From: Mesorhizobium escarrei
GTDB lineage: Bacteria > Pseudomonadota > Alphaproteobacteria > Rhizobiales > Rhizobiaceae
Assembly: GCF_935825525.1 (NCBI RefSeq)
Contig: NZ_CAKXZT010000132.1
Coordinates: forward strand, 4,832-68,831
Direction: 5' to 3'
Length of the DNA stretch: 64,000 nt
The position numbers were made by a program, and so were the translations under genes. Of this stretch, positions 51,304-61,200 are shown piece by piece. Numbering within the stretch: the stretch's first letter is position 1; each line of letters starts with the position of its first letter. The notes below the pieces were generated by a model, which worked only from the letters and a program-made list of their open reading frames with translations, was not told the origin of the DNA and ran no database searches.

Positions 51304-52740
51304 CTAGCTTCGGGCCTGCACGTCCGATCCGACATAGGCGATGCGCAGCATGTTGGTGGAGCCGGGCGTCCTCAACGGCACGCCGGCCGTGATGATGACC
51401 CGGTCGCCGGGCTTGCCGAACCCTTCATCCAAAGCGATGCGGCAGGCGCGGTCGACCATGTCGTCGAGGTCGATGGCATCGGGCGAAACCACGCAATGCG
51501 TGCCCCATAAGAGCGACAGCCGCCGCGCCGTGTTGACGATCGGCGACAGAGCGACGATCGGCACCTGGGGCCGCTCGCGCGCGGCGCGCAGGCCGGTCGT
51601 GCCCGACGCCGTATAGCTGATGATCGCCGACAGTTTCAGCGTCTCGGCGATTTCGCGGGCGGCAAGCGAGATGGCGTCGGCGCCGGTCGCTTCCGGCTCC
51701 GAGCGCTGCGCGTTGATGATGCCGGCATAGGTCGGGTCGGTTTCGACCTTGCTGGCGATGCGGTTCATCATCGCCACTGCCTCGACCGGGTAGGCGCCGG
51801 CCGCGGATTCGGCCGAGAGCATGACGGCGTCGGCGCCTTCGAACACGGCGATCGAGACGTCAGACACCTCGGCGCGGGTCGGCACGGGCGCGGTGATCAT
51901 CGATTCCAGCATCTGCGTGGCGATCACCACCGGCTTGCCGGCGCGGCGCGCGGCGCGGGTGATCTGCTTCTGGATGCCGGGCACGGCTTCGAGCGGCATT
52001 TCGACGCCAAGATCGCCGCGGGCAACCATCAGTGCGTCCGAAAGTTCGATGATCTCGGCCAGCCTGGCGACTGCCTGGGGCTTTTCGATCTTGGCCATGA
52101 TCAGCGCCCGGCCGCGCGCGATCTTGCGCGCTTCCGCCAGATCCTCGGGCCGCTGCACGAACGACAGCGCCACCCAGTCGACGCCGGTGGCCAGCACAGC
52201 ATCGAGATCGCTGCGGTCCTTTTCGGTCAGCGCGCCGACCGGCAGGTCGGTGTCGGGCAGGCTGACGCCCTTTTTGTCGGAGATGCTGGTGCCGGCGACG
52301 ACGGTGCAGACGATCGCCTTGCCGTCGCTCTTCACCGCCTTCAGCTCGAGCTTGCCGTCGTCGATCAAAAGGCGGTCACCGGCCTCGACCGATCTCAGGA
52401 TTTCCGGATGGGGCAGATAGACCCTGGTCGAGTTGCCCGGCTCGGGACTGTCGTCGAGCGTGAAGGTCTGGCCGGGTGTCAGCGTCGCCTTGCCGTTGGC
52501 AAACTTGCCGACCCGAAGCTTGGGTCCCTGCAGGTCGGCGAGAATGCCGATCGGCCGGCCGACCGCTTTCTCGACGGTGCGGATGCGACCGACAAGTGTG
52601 CGCATCAATTCATGATCGGTGTGGCTCATATTAATGCGAAACACATCGGCGCCGGCTTCGAAGAGCTTCTTCAGCATGTCCTCGGAGGAGGAGGCCGGAC
52701 CGATAGTGGCGAGTATCTTGACCTTGCGGCTGCGTCTCAT
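51304..52740 (-). CDS. pyk: Pyruvate kinase
   Basis: 478 residues. KILATIGPASSSEDML at the N-terminus, INMSHTDHE, LADLQGPKLRVG, the active-site MAKIEKPQAV, and MVARGDLGVEMPLEAVP. Makes pyruvate and ATP from phosphoenolpyruvate. Its ATG overlaps the DUF1036 stop by four bases, so the two are co-transcribed. Confidence 0.98.
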   Translation of the reverse strand: MRRSRKVKILATIGPASSSEDMLKKLFEAGADVFRINMSHTDHELMRTLVGRIRTVEKAVGRPIGILADLQGPKLRVGKFANGKATLTPGQTFTLDDSPEPGNSTRVYLPHPEILRSVEAGDRLLIDDGKLELKAVKSDGKAIVCTVVAGTSISDKKGVSLPDTDLPVGALTEKDRSDLDAVLATGVDWVALSFVQRPEDLAEARKIARGRALIMAKIEKPQAVARLAEIIELSDALMVARGDLGVEMPLEAVPGIQKQITRAARRAGKPVVIATQMLESMITAPVPTRAEVSDVSIAVFEGADAVMLSAESAAGAYPVEAVAMMNRIASKVETDPTYAGIINAQRSEPEATGADAISLAAREIAETLKLSAIISYTASGTTGLRAARERPQVPIVALSPIVNTARRLSLLWGTHCVVSPDAIDLDDMVDRACRIALDEGFGKPGDRVIITAGVPLRTPGSTNMLRIAYVGSDVQARS

Positions 52741-53225
52741 TGACTGTTCGTTCCCGGGGCGGCTGGAACGCCCCCCGTTGCGGGGTCATCGGTCAGCTGG
52801 ACCATCCAGCTTGCCTGCTCGCCCGTGTCATATTCCTGGAATCCTGCGCGCTGGAAGCCCCGGGCGACACAATCGCTAACGCCGGCGATCTTGAACTCTT
52901 TTTCGGCCACGCACATGTTGATCGGACCATCCCAGCGCCCGCCGCGCTCGGCGTCTTCTGCATAAAGATAGTAAAATCTTGATGACAGCGGGCCGTCAAT
53001 CAGCGTCTTGCAGCTCGATCCCTCGATGTGCCACCAGCCTTCGGTGATCCAGCCGGCCTTGGCGCGATAGCCGATGCCGACGCCGACCAGGTTCTGCGTG
53101 GCGTTGCAGACACGGAAATCGGCGCGCGCCGGCGAGGCAGCAACCATCGCGGCGAGGCCCACAGCAAAGGTCAGGAGCGGCATGGCGAAGCCATAGCGCA
53201 GGCGCGGCCTGCCGGCGGAACCCAT
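52737..53225 (-). CDS. DUF1036 exported protein
   Basis: 162 residues from ATG 53225, where GAGAGG lies seven bases upstream; an ATG ten codons earlier is in frame with a weaker site. Signal peptide ending ASPARA, then DFRVCNATQNLVGVGIGYR and WWHIEGSSCKTL, the DUF1036 pattern with paired cysteines. Overlaps pyk by ATGA. The function is unknown, but the pyk coupling is common in rhizobia. Confidence 0.88.
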   Translation of the reverse strand: MGSAGRPRLRYGFAMPLLTFAVGLAAMVAASPARADFRVCNATQNLVGVGIGYRAKAGWITEGWWHIEGSSCKTLIDGPLSSRFYYLYAEDAERGGRWDGPINMCVAEKEFKIAGVSDCVARGFQRAGFQEYDTGEQASWMVQLTDDPATGGVPAAPGTNSQ

Positions 53226-53471
53226 CCTGAAACCTCTCAAGAACCACATTTGCATCTCTCAACGCCCCTTTTCGGAAAAGTCGGGGCGCATGTCAACGCG
53301 CCCTTTTGCTCAATTCCAATCGATTTAGAAAAGCCTCTAGCGCACGCTCTGTCGCCTTCCGCCAGATTTCCGCAGAAACCGTGGCCAAACGACGGCATTG
53401 CGTAATCGTCCCCTTCGTGGAATGACGATACCATCCTCCCCGGAAGCCAGCGAACAGACCATTTCCCGCCG

Positions 53472-54269
53472 ATGACCCGATCCACAGTTTTCGCGCCTTT
53501 CGACATCGTCGAGGGCGACCGCAAGCGAGGCATCGTGCTCCTGGCCGATCACGCCCGTCGCGACCTGCCGGAAGAGTATGGCAGCCTCGGCCTGCCGGCG
53601 GCGGAATTCGACCGCCATATCGCCTATGACATCGGTGTCGAGACGGTGACGCGCGAACTGGCCGCTTTGCTCGGCGTGCCGGCGGTACTCGCCAATTTTT
53701 CGCGGCTTCTGATCGATCCCAATCGCGGTGAGGATGATCCGACGCTGATCCGCCAACTCTATGACGGCACCGTCATTTCGGGAAACTATCCACTCGCTCT
53801 GAAAGAACGTGAAAGGCGGCTCGACCGCTTCTATCGGCCCTACCACGATGCCGTCGGCGCCATGATCGCCTCGGTGGCGCAGGCCTGCGCAAGCGCCCCT
53901 TTTATCTTGTCGGTACATTCCTTCACCCCGTTCATGCAGGGGTTCGTGCGCCCTTGGCATGTTGGTATCTTGTGGGATCGCGACGACCGGGTGGCGCGAC
54001 CGCTGATCGACATGCTCGCCGAGGCCAAAAGCCTTATCGTCGGCGACAACGAGCCCTACGACGGCGCGCTGCGTGGCGACACCATGTTCAGGCATGCCAT
54101 CGTCAACGGCTTTGCCCATGCGCTGATCGAAATCCGTCAGGACCTGATCGCCGCTCGGCAGGATGCGGTCGCCTGGGCCGAACGGCTGGCCCCGATCGTT
54201 GACGCGATCAACCGCCGTCCCGATATACATCAGGTCAGACGATTCGGCTCGCGCACCGGGCCGCTCTAA
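53472..54269 (+). CDS. N-formylglutamate amidohydrolase family protein
   Basis: 265 residues. IVLLADHARRDLPEEYGSLG at the N-terminus, LIDPNRGEDDPTLI and FILSVHSFTPFM are FGase motifs, with His/Asp/Glu for zinc. In histidine breakdown these enzymes release formate from N-formylglutamate, but many paralogues, including this hut-less one, have unknown substrates. The DUF1244 gene follows after 25 bases. Confidence 0.9.
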   Translation: MTRSTVFAPFDIVEGDRKRGIVLLADHARRDLPEEYGSLGLPAAEFDRHIAYDIGVETVTRELAALLGVPAVLANFSRLLIDPNRGEDDPTLIRQLYDGTVISGNYPLALKERERRLDRFYRPYHDAVGAMIASVAQACASAPFILSVHSFTPFMQGFVRPWHVGILWDRDDRVARPLIDMLAEAKSLIVGDNEPYDGALRGDTMFRHAIVNGFAHALIEIRQDLIAARQDAVAWAERLAPIVDAINRRPDIHQVRRFGSRTGPL

Positions 54270-54294
54270 GGAGGCCTAAGGAGGCCAAGATCAC

Positions 54295-54603
54295 ATGACC
54301 GAACTCAGCGACGAGCAAAAACGCGATTTCGAAGCCGCCGCCTTCCGCCGGCTGGTCGCGCATCTGCGCGAACGCACGGACGTGCAGAACATTGACCTGA
54401 TGAACCTAGCCGGCTTCTGCCGCAATTGCCTCTCCAACTGGTATCGCGACGCCGCGGAGGCCGAGGGTGTCGATCTCAGCAAGGACCAGTCGCGCGAGAT
54501 CATCTACGGCATGCCCTATGCCGAATGGCAGGCGCTCAACCAGACCGAGGCCTCCGATGCCAAGAAGGCGGAGTTCGAGGCAAGACGCCCCAGGGATCAC
54601 TGA
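54295..54603 (+). CDS. DUF1244 protein
   Basis: 102 residues. AAFRRLVAHLRERTDVQNIDLMNLAGFCRNCLSNWY, then REIIYGMPYAEWQ is the DUF1244 signature with the FCRNC cysteine pair. All-alpha fold, function unknown. Probably co-transcribed with the amidohydrolase. Confidence 0.92.
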   Translation: MTELSDEQKRDFEAAAFRRLVAHLRERTDVQNIDLMNLAGFCRNCLSNWYRDAAEAEGVDLSKDQSREIIYGMPYAEWQALNQTEASDAKKAEFEARRPRDH

Positions 54604-54741
54604 GTCTCCCCCCAGGAGAGGCGCGAACGGACGGCCCTATTTCGCTTTTTGGCCCAAGCACTTTCAAGAACGAGCGCTTGACTGAGGATTGAATCGATCT
54701 AATTTGCCGCGCGAAGTTATTTTCGCATCGGATTCTACACG

Positions 54742-55938
54742 ATGGACACGCTAAACCGCATGCAGGCCGCCATTCGTGGACGATGGGCCGTGGCGGCGAT
54801 CTTCCTGGCCAATGGCTTTCTGACCGGCGCCTGGGCGCCGCAGATCCCGGTGGTCCTGACCCGGCTGGATATCAGCAAGTTCACGCTTGGCCTGCTGATC
54901 CTGCTGTTCGGCGCCGGCGCGGTCACAGCGATGACCTGGTGCGGCCACCTGATCTCCAGGCATGGGTCGCGCACCGTGCTGCGCTGGTTCGGTCTCATCG
55001 GAAGCTTCGGCCTGCTGGTTGTGGCGCTGGCTCCAAACGTGCCGCTGGCGGCCATCGCCATGTTCATCTTTGGCGGTTCGATCGGCGGCATGGATGTCGC
55101 CATGAACGCCAATGCGGTCACGGTGGAGCGGCGCTTGTCCCGGGCCATCATGTCGTCCTCGCACGGCTTCTGGAGTCTTGGCGGTTTCGCCGGCGGCGCT
55201 CTCGGTGGCCTCGCCATACAAAATTACGGTCATCTCGCCCATGCGACGGTGGTGACGGCGCTCGCTTTCGCCGTGATTGCAGTGGCAGTGCGCTACCTGA
55301 TTGCCGAGGACAAGCCGCCCCAAACGTCCTCGGGGGTCATCGGGCATCGCAAATTCGCGCTGCATGGAAAGCCGCTCGTGTATCTGGTCGGGCTAATGGC
55401 GCTGATGACGATGATCTCCGAGGGTGCGGTGCTCGACTGGGCCGCGCTTTACCTGCAACAGGAACTCGGCACCGACCTCGCTGTAGCTGGTTTGGCCTAT
55501 GCCGCCTTTTCCGCCGTCATGGCCGTCATGCGCTTCTTTGGCGACGGCGTCCGCAACCGTTTCGGCGCCGTGACGACGCTGCGCGTCTCGGCGCTTGTCG
55601 CCGCCGCCGGCATGCTGGTGGCGGGGCTGGCGCCCTCGCCCTGGCTCGCCATCTCAGCTTTTGCGCTTTGCGGCTTCGGCATCGCCAATATGGTGCCGAT
55701 CCTGTTTTCGGCCGGCGGCAACCAGGAAGGCATGTCGTCCGGCACCGGCATGAGTGTCGTCACCACAATGGGCTATTCCGGCATCCTGGTGGCGCCGTCG
55801 GCAATCGGATTCATCGCCGAGCACTCGAGCTTCGGTCCGATCTTCGTCGCCTTGTCGGGACTGCTGGTCGTCGTATTCTTGATGGCCGGGCTCGCTCACC
55901 GCGCCGAATTCGCTCCTGACGCGGCCCCGGCCGAATAG
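54742..55938 (+). CDS. MFS transporter (YbjJ-like)
   Basis: 398 residues, about twelve helices. FLANGFLTGAWAPQIPVVLTRL at the start and SIGGMDVAMNANAVTVERRL with SSHGFWSLGG are typical of the YbjJ/FucP-like MFS group. The substrate is unknown. There is no clear ribosome site. Its last 43 bases overlap the convergent LysR gene. Confidence 0.85.
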   Translation: MDTLNRMQAAIRGRWAVAAIFLANGFLTGAWAPQIPVVLTRLDISKFTLGLLILLFGAGAVTAMTWCGHLISRHGSRTVLRWFGLIGSFGLLVVALAPNVPLAAIAMFIFGGSIGGMDVAMNANAVTVERRLSRAIMSSSHGFWSLGGFAGGALGGLAIQNYGHLAHATVVTALAFAVIAVAVRYLIAEDKPPQTSSGVIGHRKFALHGKPLVYLVGLMALMTMISEGAVLDWAALYLQQELGTDLAVAGLAYAAFSAVMAVMRFFGDGVRNRFGAVTTLRVSALVAAAGMLVAGLAPSPWLAISAFALCGFGIANMVPILFSAGGNQEGMSSGTGMSVVTTMGYSGILVAPSAIGFIAEHSSFGPIFVALSGLLVVVFLMAGLAHRAEFAPDAAPAE

Positions 55939-56807
55939 CGCTTCAACTCCTCGTAGAGGAAATCCGCGGCACGGCGAATGCGCACGCTGGTGCGCACGTC
56001 GCGGTGCATGACCAGCCATACCGGCAGTGTCGGCAGCGCCAGGCCTGGCAGCACTGTCGCCACCAGCGGATCGCGATCGGCCAGCGGCTCCTGGCCAAAG
56101 CCGATCCCGTTTCCCGCCCGCACCGCCTCCCACAGCACGATTTGGTTGTCGGTCCTGAAGCGGAAGGCATTGCGGGTGAGCGGGACACCGAATTGGGCAA
56201 AGCCGCGAATGATCTCATCGCTGCGGTCGAAGCCGATCAGATCGTGGCCGGCAAGATCGCCGGGTTCGCGCGGACGGCCACGGCGGTCGAGATAGGATTT
56301 TGCCGCGCAGGCGCGGAGCGGAATGTCTGCCACTTTACGCGCCACCAGCTCGTTCTGTGCCGGCTTGACCATGCGGATAGCGATGTCGGCATCGCGGCGC
56401 AAAAGATTCTCAACCTGGTTCGACGCGACGATCTCGACCTCGATGCCGGGCTCCTCGGCGCCCAGCCGAGCCGTCATCTCTGGCAGGACATAGGCCGCCA
56501 CCACCTCGCTGGCGGCAATGCGCACCGTGCCCTCGATCGCCTCCACCGATCCCAGCGCCAACAGCGAAAAGGCGCTCGCCTGCTCGCTCACCGCCCGGCC
56601 GCGTTCATAGAGCGTGCTGCCGGCTTCCGTCAGGGCGTAGCCGCGCCGCCCGCGCCGGAACAGGGTGACACCTAGCGCCTGCTCCAACTCCGCGATATGG
56701 CGGCCGAGCGTCGGCTGGCTTGCAGCCAGCTTGCGCGCGGCAGCGGACAGGCTACCGGTTTCCGCCACGGTGACGAAACTCTTGATCAGGTTCCAGTCGA
56801 TTTCCAT
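55896..56807 (-). CDS. LysR-family regulator
   Basis: 303 residues. N-terminal HTH (FVTVAETGSLSAAARKLAASQPTLGRHIAELEQALG, residues about 10-45) and a periplasmic-binding-like effector domain with RIAASEVVAAYVLPEMTARL. Divergent from the NAD-binding gene at 56902, which it probably controls through the sites at 56800-56851. Confidence 0.92.
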   Translation of the reverse strand: MEIDWNLIKSFVTVAETGSLSAAARKLAASQPTLGRHIAELEQALGVTLFRRGRRGYALTEAGSTLYERGRAVSEQASAFSLLALGSVEAIEGTVRIAASEVVAAYVLPEMTARLGAEEPGIEVEIVASNQVENLLRRDADIAIRMVKPAQNELVARKVADIPLRACAAKSYLDRRGRPREPGDLAGHDLIGFDRSDEIIRGFAQFGVPLTRNAFRFRTDNQIVLWEAVRAGNGIGFGQEPLADRDPLVATVLPGLALPTLPVWLVMHRDVRTSVRIRRAADFLYEELKRYSAGAASGANSAR

Positions 56808-56851
56808 TCAAAAATGAATATCACAACGCCAACTTCAGTCAATTTCCATTC
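56800..56851. promoter_or_regulatory. LysR-type sites between 55896 and 56902 genes
   Basis: ATTTCCATTC occurs at 56800-56809 and again at 56842-56851, 42 bases apart (four helical turns). ATTCA-AAAA-TGAAT at 56806-56819 is a T-N11-A-like palindrome. The first copy overlaps the LysR start codon. Confidence 0.5.
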
Positions 56852-56901
56852 GTTTGCGGGTGGACCATGTTGTGACCGCAACGCAAACACGGAGACGAAA
56901 A

Positions 56902-57861
56902 ATGACCAAGATCGCAATTCTGGGCGCCAATGGCCGGCTCGGCCGCGTGGTGGCCAAGGCCTTCATCGACGCTGGCTATGATGTCCGCGCCATCACCCGC
57001 AGCGGCAAAATACCGGCAGAACTCACCGGCGCCACCGCCGTCGCCGGCGACGGGCTCGATCGCGAAGCGCTTCTCCGCGTCACCGAAGGCGCCGACATTA
57101 TCTTCAACGGTCTCAACCCGATCTACACCGACTGGGGCAAGTGCCTGCCGATGGCCGAGAACGTCATGGCCGCGTGCCGGGCGAACCACGCATTGCACCT
57201 CGCTCCAGGCAGCGTTTACAATTACGGCTCGCCGATGCCGGCGGTCATCACCGAAGACACGCCATTCCACCCGACGACGGAAAAGGGCCGCATCCGCGTC
57301 GCCATGGAAGACCTCTTTCGCCGCGAGGCCGAAGCGGGTCGAGTGCGCACCATTCTGCTGCGGGCCGGCGATTTTTTCGGCGGCACCGGCACCGGATCGT
57401 GGTTCGATCTGGTCGTCGCCGCCAAGATGGAGAAGGGCGTCTATACCGCCGCCGGGCCGGCCGATCTCGTGCATGAATGGGCCTATCTGCCTGATATGGC
57501 CAAGGCCTTCGTTGGACTGACCGAGAATCTCGACAAGCTCGGCGCCTACGAGGCGCTTAACTTTCCCGGCCACGCCGTCACCGATCTGGAGATCAGGGCC
57601 GCCGCGGAGCAGGCGCTCGGGCGGACGTTGAAACTCACGACGATGCCGTGGTGGGTGCTGCGCGCCGGCAGTCCGTTCGTGGCAATGTGGCGCGAGCTCG
57701 TCTCGATGTCCTATCTCCGCTTCGAGCCACACCAACTGGTCTCGGCAAGGCTGGCAGGCATCATCGGCACGGTCCCGCAAACGCCGCTGGATAGGGCGGT
57801 GGCAGAGGCTCTCGATGATATCGGTGTCACCACGATTGATGACGTTTCGAAAGCTGCCTGA
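56902..57861 (+). CDS. NAD(P)-dependent epimerase/dehydratase-like protein
   Basis: 319 residues from the ATG at 56902, with GGAGA upstream. IAILGANGRLGRVVAKAF is the Rossmann motif, and HLAPGSVYNYG with Tyr near 108 is the atypical SDR active site. Similar to NmrA/epimerase-like reductases. The substrate is unknown. Divergent from LysR. Confidence 0.87.
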   Translation: MTKIAILGANGRLGRVVAKAFIDAGYDVRAITRSGKIPAELTGATAVAGDGLDREALLRVTEGADIIFNGLNPIYTDWGKCLPMAENVMAACRANHALHLAPGSVYNYGSPMPAVITEDTPFHPTTEKGRIRVAMEDLFRREAEAGRVRTILLRAGDFFGGTGTGSWFDLVVAAKMEKGVYTAAGPADLVHEWAYLPDMAKAFVGLTENLDKLGAYEALNFPGHAVTDLEIRAAAEQALGRTLKLTTMPWWVLRAGSPFVAMWRELVSMSYLRFEPHQLVSARLAGIIGTVPQTPLDRAVAEALDDIGVTTIDDVSKAA

Positions 57862-57925
57862 AACGGAAACCGGCTACTCCCCAACAAGGTCCGAACCGAA
57901 GGCCAGGAAGGAAAAAATCAAATGC

Positions 57926-57962
57926 TACAGCGCTGCGCCCGCAACAGGCGCGCAGCGCTGTA
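57926..57962. repeat. RIME-like palindrome, 13-bp arms
   Basis: TACAGCGCTGCGC (57926-57938) and GCGCAGCGCTGTA (57950-57962) are perfect inverted repeats. It lies between convergent genes and may also terminate transcription. Confidence 0.75.
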
Positions 57963-57983
57963 CTTTGTTGCACCAATCTACGG

Positions 57984-58142
57984 TCAAATCCTGCCCATCA
58001 GCAGCAACACCAGCAGCACGATCAGGATGACGCCAACGATGCCGGAGGGACCATAACCCCAGGAACGCGAATGAGGCCATGTCGGCACCGCGCCGATCAG
58101 AATGAGGATCAGAATGATGATGAGAATGGTGCTGAGCGTCAT
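57984..58142 (-). CDS. DUF3309 small membrane protein
   Basis: 52 residues from ATG 58142, GGGGAG six bases upstream. MTLSTILIIILILILIGA, then PTWPHSRSWGYGPSGIVGVI is the DUF3309 pattern: two helices with a Trp/His/Tyr-rich turn. Function unknown, often stress-induced in related bacteria. Confidence 0.88.
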   Translation of the reverse strand: MTLSTILIIILILILIGAVPTWPHSRSWGYGPSGIVGVILIVLLVLLLMGRI

Positions 58143-58184
58143 GAGAAACTCCCCGCTTTGAGGTGTCGCATGACAAGACAATGC

Positions 58185-58217
58185 AAAAGGCCGCTGGGTT
58201 GTTCCCGGCGGCCTTTT
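58185..58217. terminator. Strong bidirectional terminator after the RND operon
   Basis: AAAAGGCCGCTGGG (58185-58198) pairs along 14 bp with CCCGGCGGCCTTTT (58204-58217), one T-G pair, loop TTGTT. It has T4 on both strands. It ends the minus-strand RND operon and separates it from DUF3309. Confidence 0.85.
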
Positions 58218-58253
58218 CTACCCTGGGGCTGAAATGGGTCTGAAGCGAGCGAC

Positions 58254-61200
58254 CTATTCGGCGGCCTTCGGGAAGGCGATTTCCGGCTCGTCGAGCAAGC
58301 CCGGTTTTGCGGATGTCTCCACAGTCGCACCGACTGTCTTGCCGCGCCGGAGCACCCGACGGAAGAATGCATAGAAGCGGCTGTCCTTGCTACGCGTGAA
58401 CACCATCAGCATCGACGGTGTCACCACCAGCGTCAGCAAGGTGGCGAAGGACAGGCCGAAGACGATCGCCGACGACAGTGAAATCCACCATTGCGTCGAC
58501 GGCGCGTTGATTGTCGTCTCGTGATGGAAGATTTCGAGACCGAGGCCGAAAGCGATCGGCAGCACGCCGAGGATTGCCGACACCGCCGTCAGCACGACCG
58601 GGCGGGCGCGTTCGCGGCAGGTCTGCAGCACCGCGTCCATCTTGTCCCAGCCTTCTTCGCGCAGCCGGTCATAGGTGTCGATCAGCACGATGTTGTTGTT
58701 CACCACCACGCCGGCCAGCGCGATGACGCCGATACCCGACATGACGATGCCGAACGCCTCTCCGGTCAACAGCAATCCCAGGAACACGCCGACCGTCGCC
58801 ATGACCACGCAGGACAGCACCAGCCAGACGCTGGTGAACTTGTTGAACTGCATCAGAAGCACCAGGAAGATCAGGAAGATCGCCGCGCCGAAGGCCTTGC
58901 TAAGGAAGGCACTGGCCTCGGCGCTGTCCTCGTTCGAGCCGGCAAGCTTCCAGCGTATGCCGCTGCCGAGATCCATGTCGGCGACAGCCTGGGTGACCTG
59001 CTGCTGGACAGAAGCGACTTGTTCGCCGGCGGCGACATTGGCCTGGACGACCACGGTGCGCGCGCCGTCGATGCGGTTGAGGATGCCGACGGTCGGCTCG
59101 GGCTTGCGCACGACGAAATTCGAGATCGGCACCGACCCTTGCGACGTCTGCACCCTGAGGTCGTCGAGCGTCGACAGCGTGCGCCGGTCCTCGGGCAGGC
59201 GCAGCCTGATGTCGACGGCGTCATCCGCCCCGGCCGGCCGGTATTCACTGAGCTTCAGCCCGTTCGTCACCAGTTGCACCACCGTTCCGACCGAGGTCGG
59301 GCTGATGCCGTATTGCGCCGCCTTGGCGCGATCGACGTCGAGCGCCCAGTCGACGCCGGGCGGCGGCAGGCCGTCGGAGATGTCGATGACGCCGGGCACC
59401 TTGGCAATGCGCGCGGCGACGGCGCGCGCCTTGTCGTCGAGGCCTTCCGGGTCGACGGCCGAAAGCCTGATCTGGATCGGCTTGCCGGTGGGCGGGCCGG
59501 CCTCGGGCACGCGAACCTCGACGTCGACGCCGGGAATGCCGGCCATGACGCCGCGCAATTCGTCCAGGATCGCGTTCGCCGATTTGCGCTCGCGCCAGTC
59601 GACGAACTCGTATTGGATCACGCCGACCACGTCTTCCGGAATATCCTGGCCGCCACCTTGCGTCTTGCCGACCCGGGTATAGACCGATTTCACGCCTGGC
59701 CAGCCGAGAAGCCGGTTTTCCGCGGTCGTTGTGGCGGCATCCATTTCGGCGAGCGAAAGGTTGCCGCGGGCGTGCACATAGAGCAGGCCGTAGTCAGGCT
59801 CGACATTCGGGAAGAACTCGACGCCGGCGCCGTATTTCGAATAGGCAAAGCCGACACCGAACAAAAGCCCGACGGTGAGCAGAAGCACGGTGAGGGGAAA
59901 GCGAACCGCCTGCTTGACCACCGCCATATACCAGCCGTCGCGGTTGTCATTCTCGTGATGCGGCGGCGCCTTGGCGAACAAGGCGCCCAGCGCCGGTGCA
60001 AAAACCAGTGCATAAAGCATCGAAGCCGAGAGCGTGACGATCAGCGTGATCGGCATGTATTTCATGAAGTCGCCGATGATGCCCGGCCAGAACAGCAGCG
60101 GCGAAAAGGCGGCGATGCGCGTCATCGTCGCGGCGATAACCGGACCGGCCATGCGCTTGGCGGCAAGCGCGAAGGCCTCTGCCTTGGGCATGCCTTCGCT
60201 CATCCGCCGCTCGGCGAATTCGGTGACGATGATGGCGTCGTCGACGAGCATGCCGACCGCCAGGATGAGGCTGAACAGCACGATCATGTTGATCGTGTAG
60301 CCCATCATCGCCAACAGCAGGATGCCGATCAGGAAGGAGGATGGAATGGCGAGACCAATCAGCAGCGAGGCGCGGCCCGACAGCGCGTAGAGAATGACGA
60401 TGAACACCAGGATCACGGCGATCATGACGTGGTTTTGCAGATCGCCGAGCAACTGGTTGACGAAGACCGATTTGTCCTGCGTGTAGGTGACGTGCATGCC
60501 TTCCGGCATGGTCTTTATGAAGGCATCGGACACCGCCCTCACCTGGGCGATCGTGTCGATCAGGTTGGAGCCGATGCGCTTCTTCACCTCGATGGCGATC
60601 GCCGGCTTGCCGTCAAGACGGGTCACCGTCTCGGCGTCCTTGAAGGTGGAGCGGACGGTGGCGATATCCTTGGCCTGCACCACGGCATTGGGGCCGGCGA
60701 CGATCGGAAGCGCCGCCACGTCCTGCGGCGTTTCGATCAGCGACGGCACCTTGACCGCGTATTTGCCCTCGGACCCTTCGATGTTGCCGGCGGCGACAAG
60801 ACTGTTGGAATCGCCGACCGCACCGATCAGCTGCTCGAGCTGCAGCCCATAGGAAGACAGCTTCATCGGATCGATGACGACTTCGACGAGATCGTCGCGG
60901 GCGCCCTGCAGTGAACCCTCCAGCACGCCAGGCACTTCCTCAATGCGGTCGCGCAACTCGCGCGCCGCCGTCGTCAGGACGCGCTCGGGCACCTCGCCCG
61001 ACAGCGTCACGACAAGGACGGGGAACTCGGAGACGTTGACTTCGGAGACTACAGGCTCCTCGGCTGCCTGCGGCAGGTCGGCCTTGCCATCCTGGACCTT
61101 GCTGCGCGTGTCCTGCAACGCCGTCGCCAGATCCGTCTGCGGGTGGAATTCGACCAGCACATAACCGCCACCCTGGAAGGCGGCCGAACGCATCTCCTTG

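Noticed and set aside
58491..60914. An 807-codon open frame opposite the RND permease gene
   Set aside because: It is antisense to a clear 1058-residue RND gene. Its translation is rich in Arg, Asp, Gly and His without domains, as expected from GC-rich codon use.
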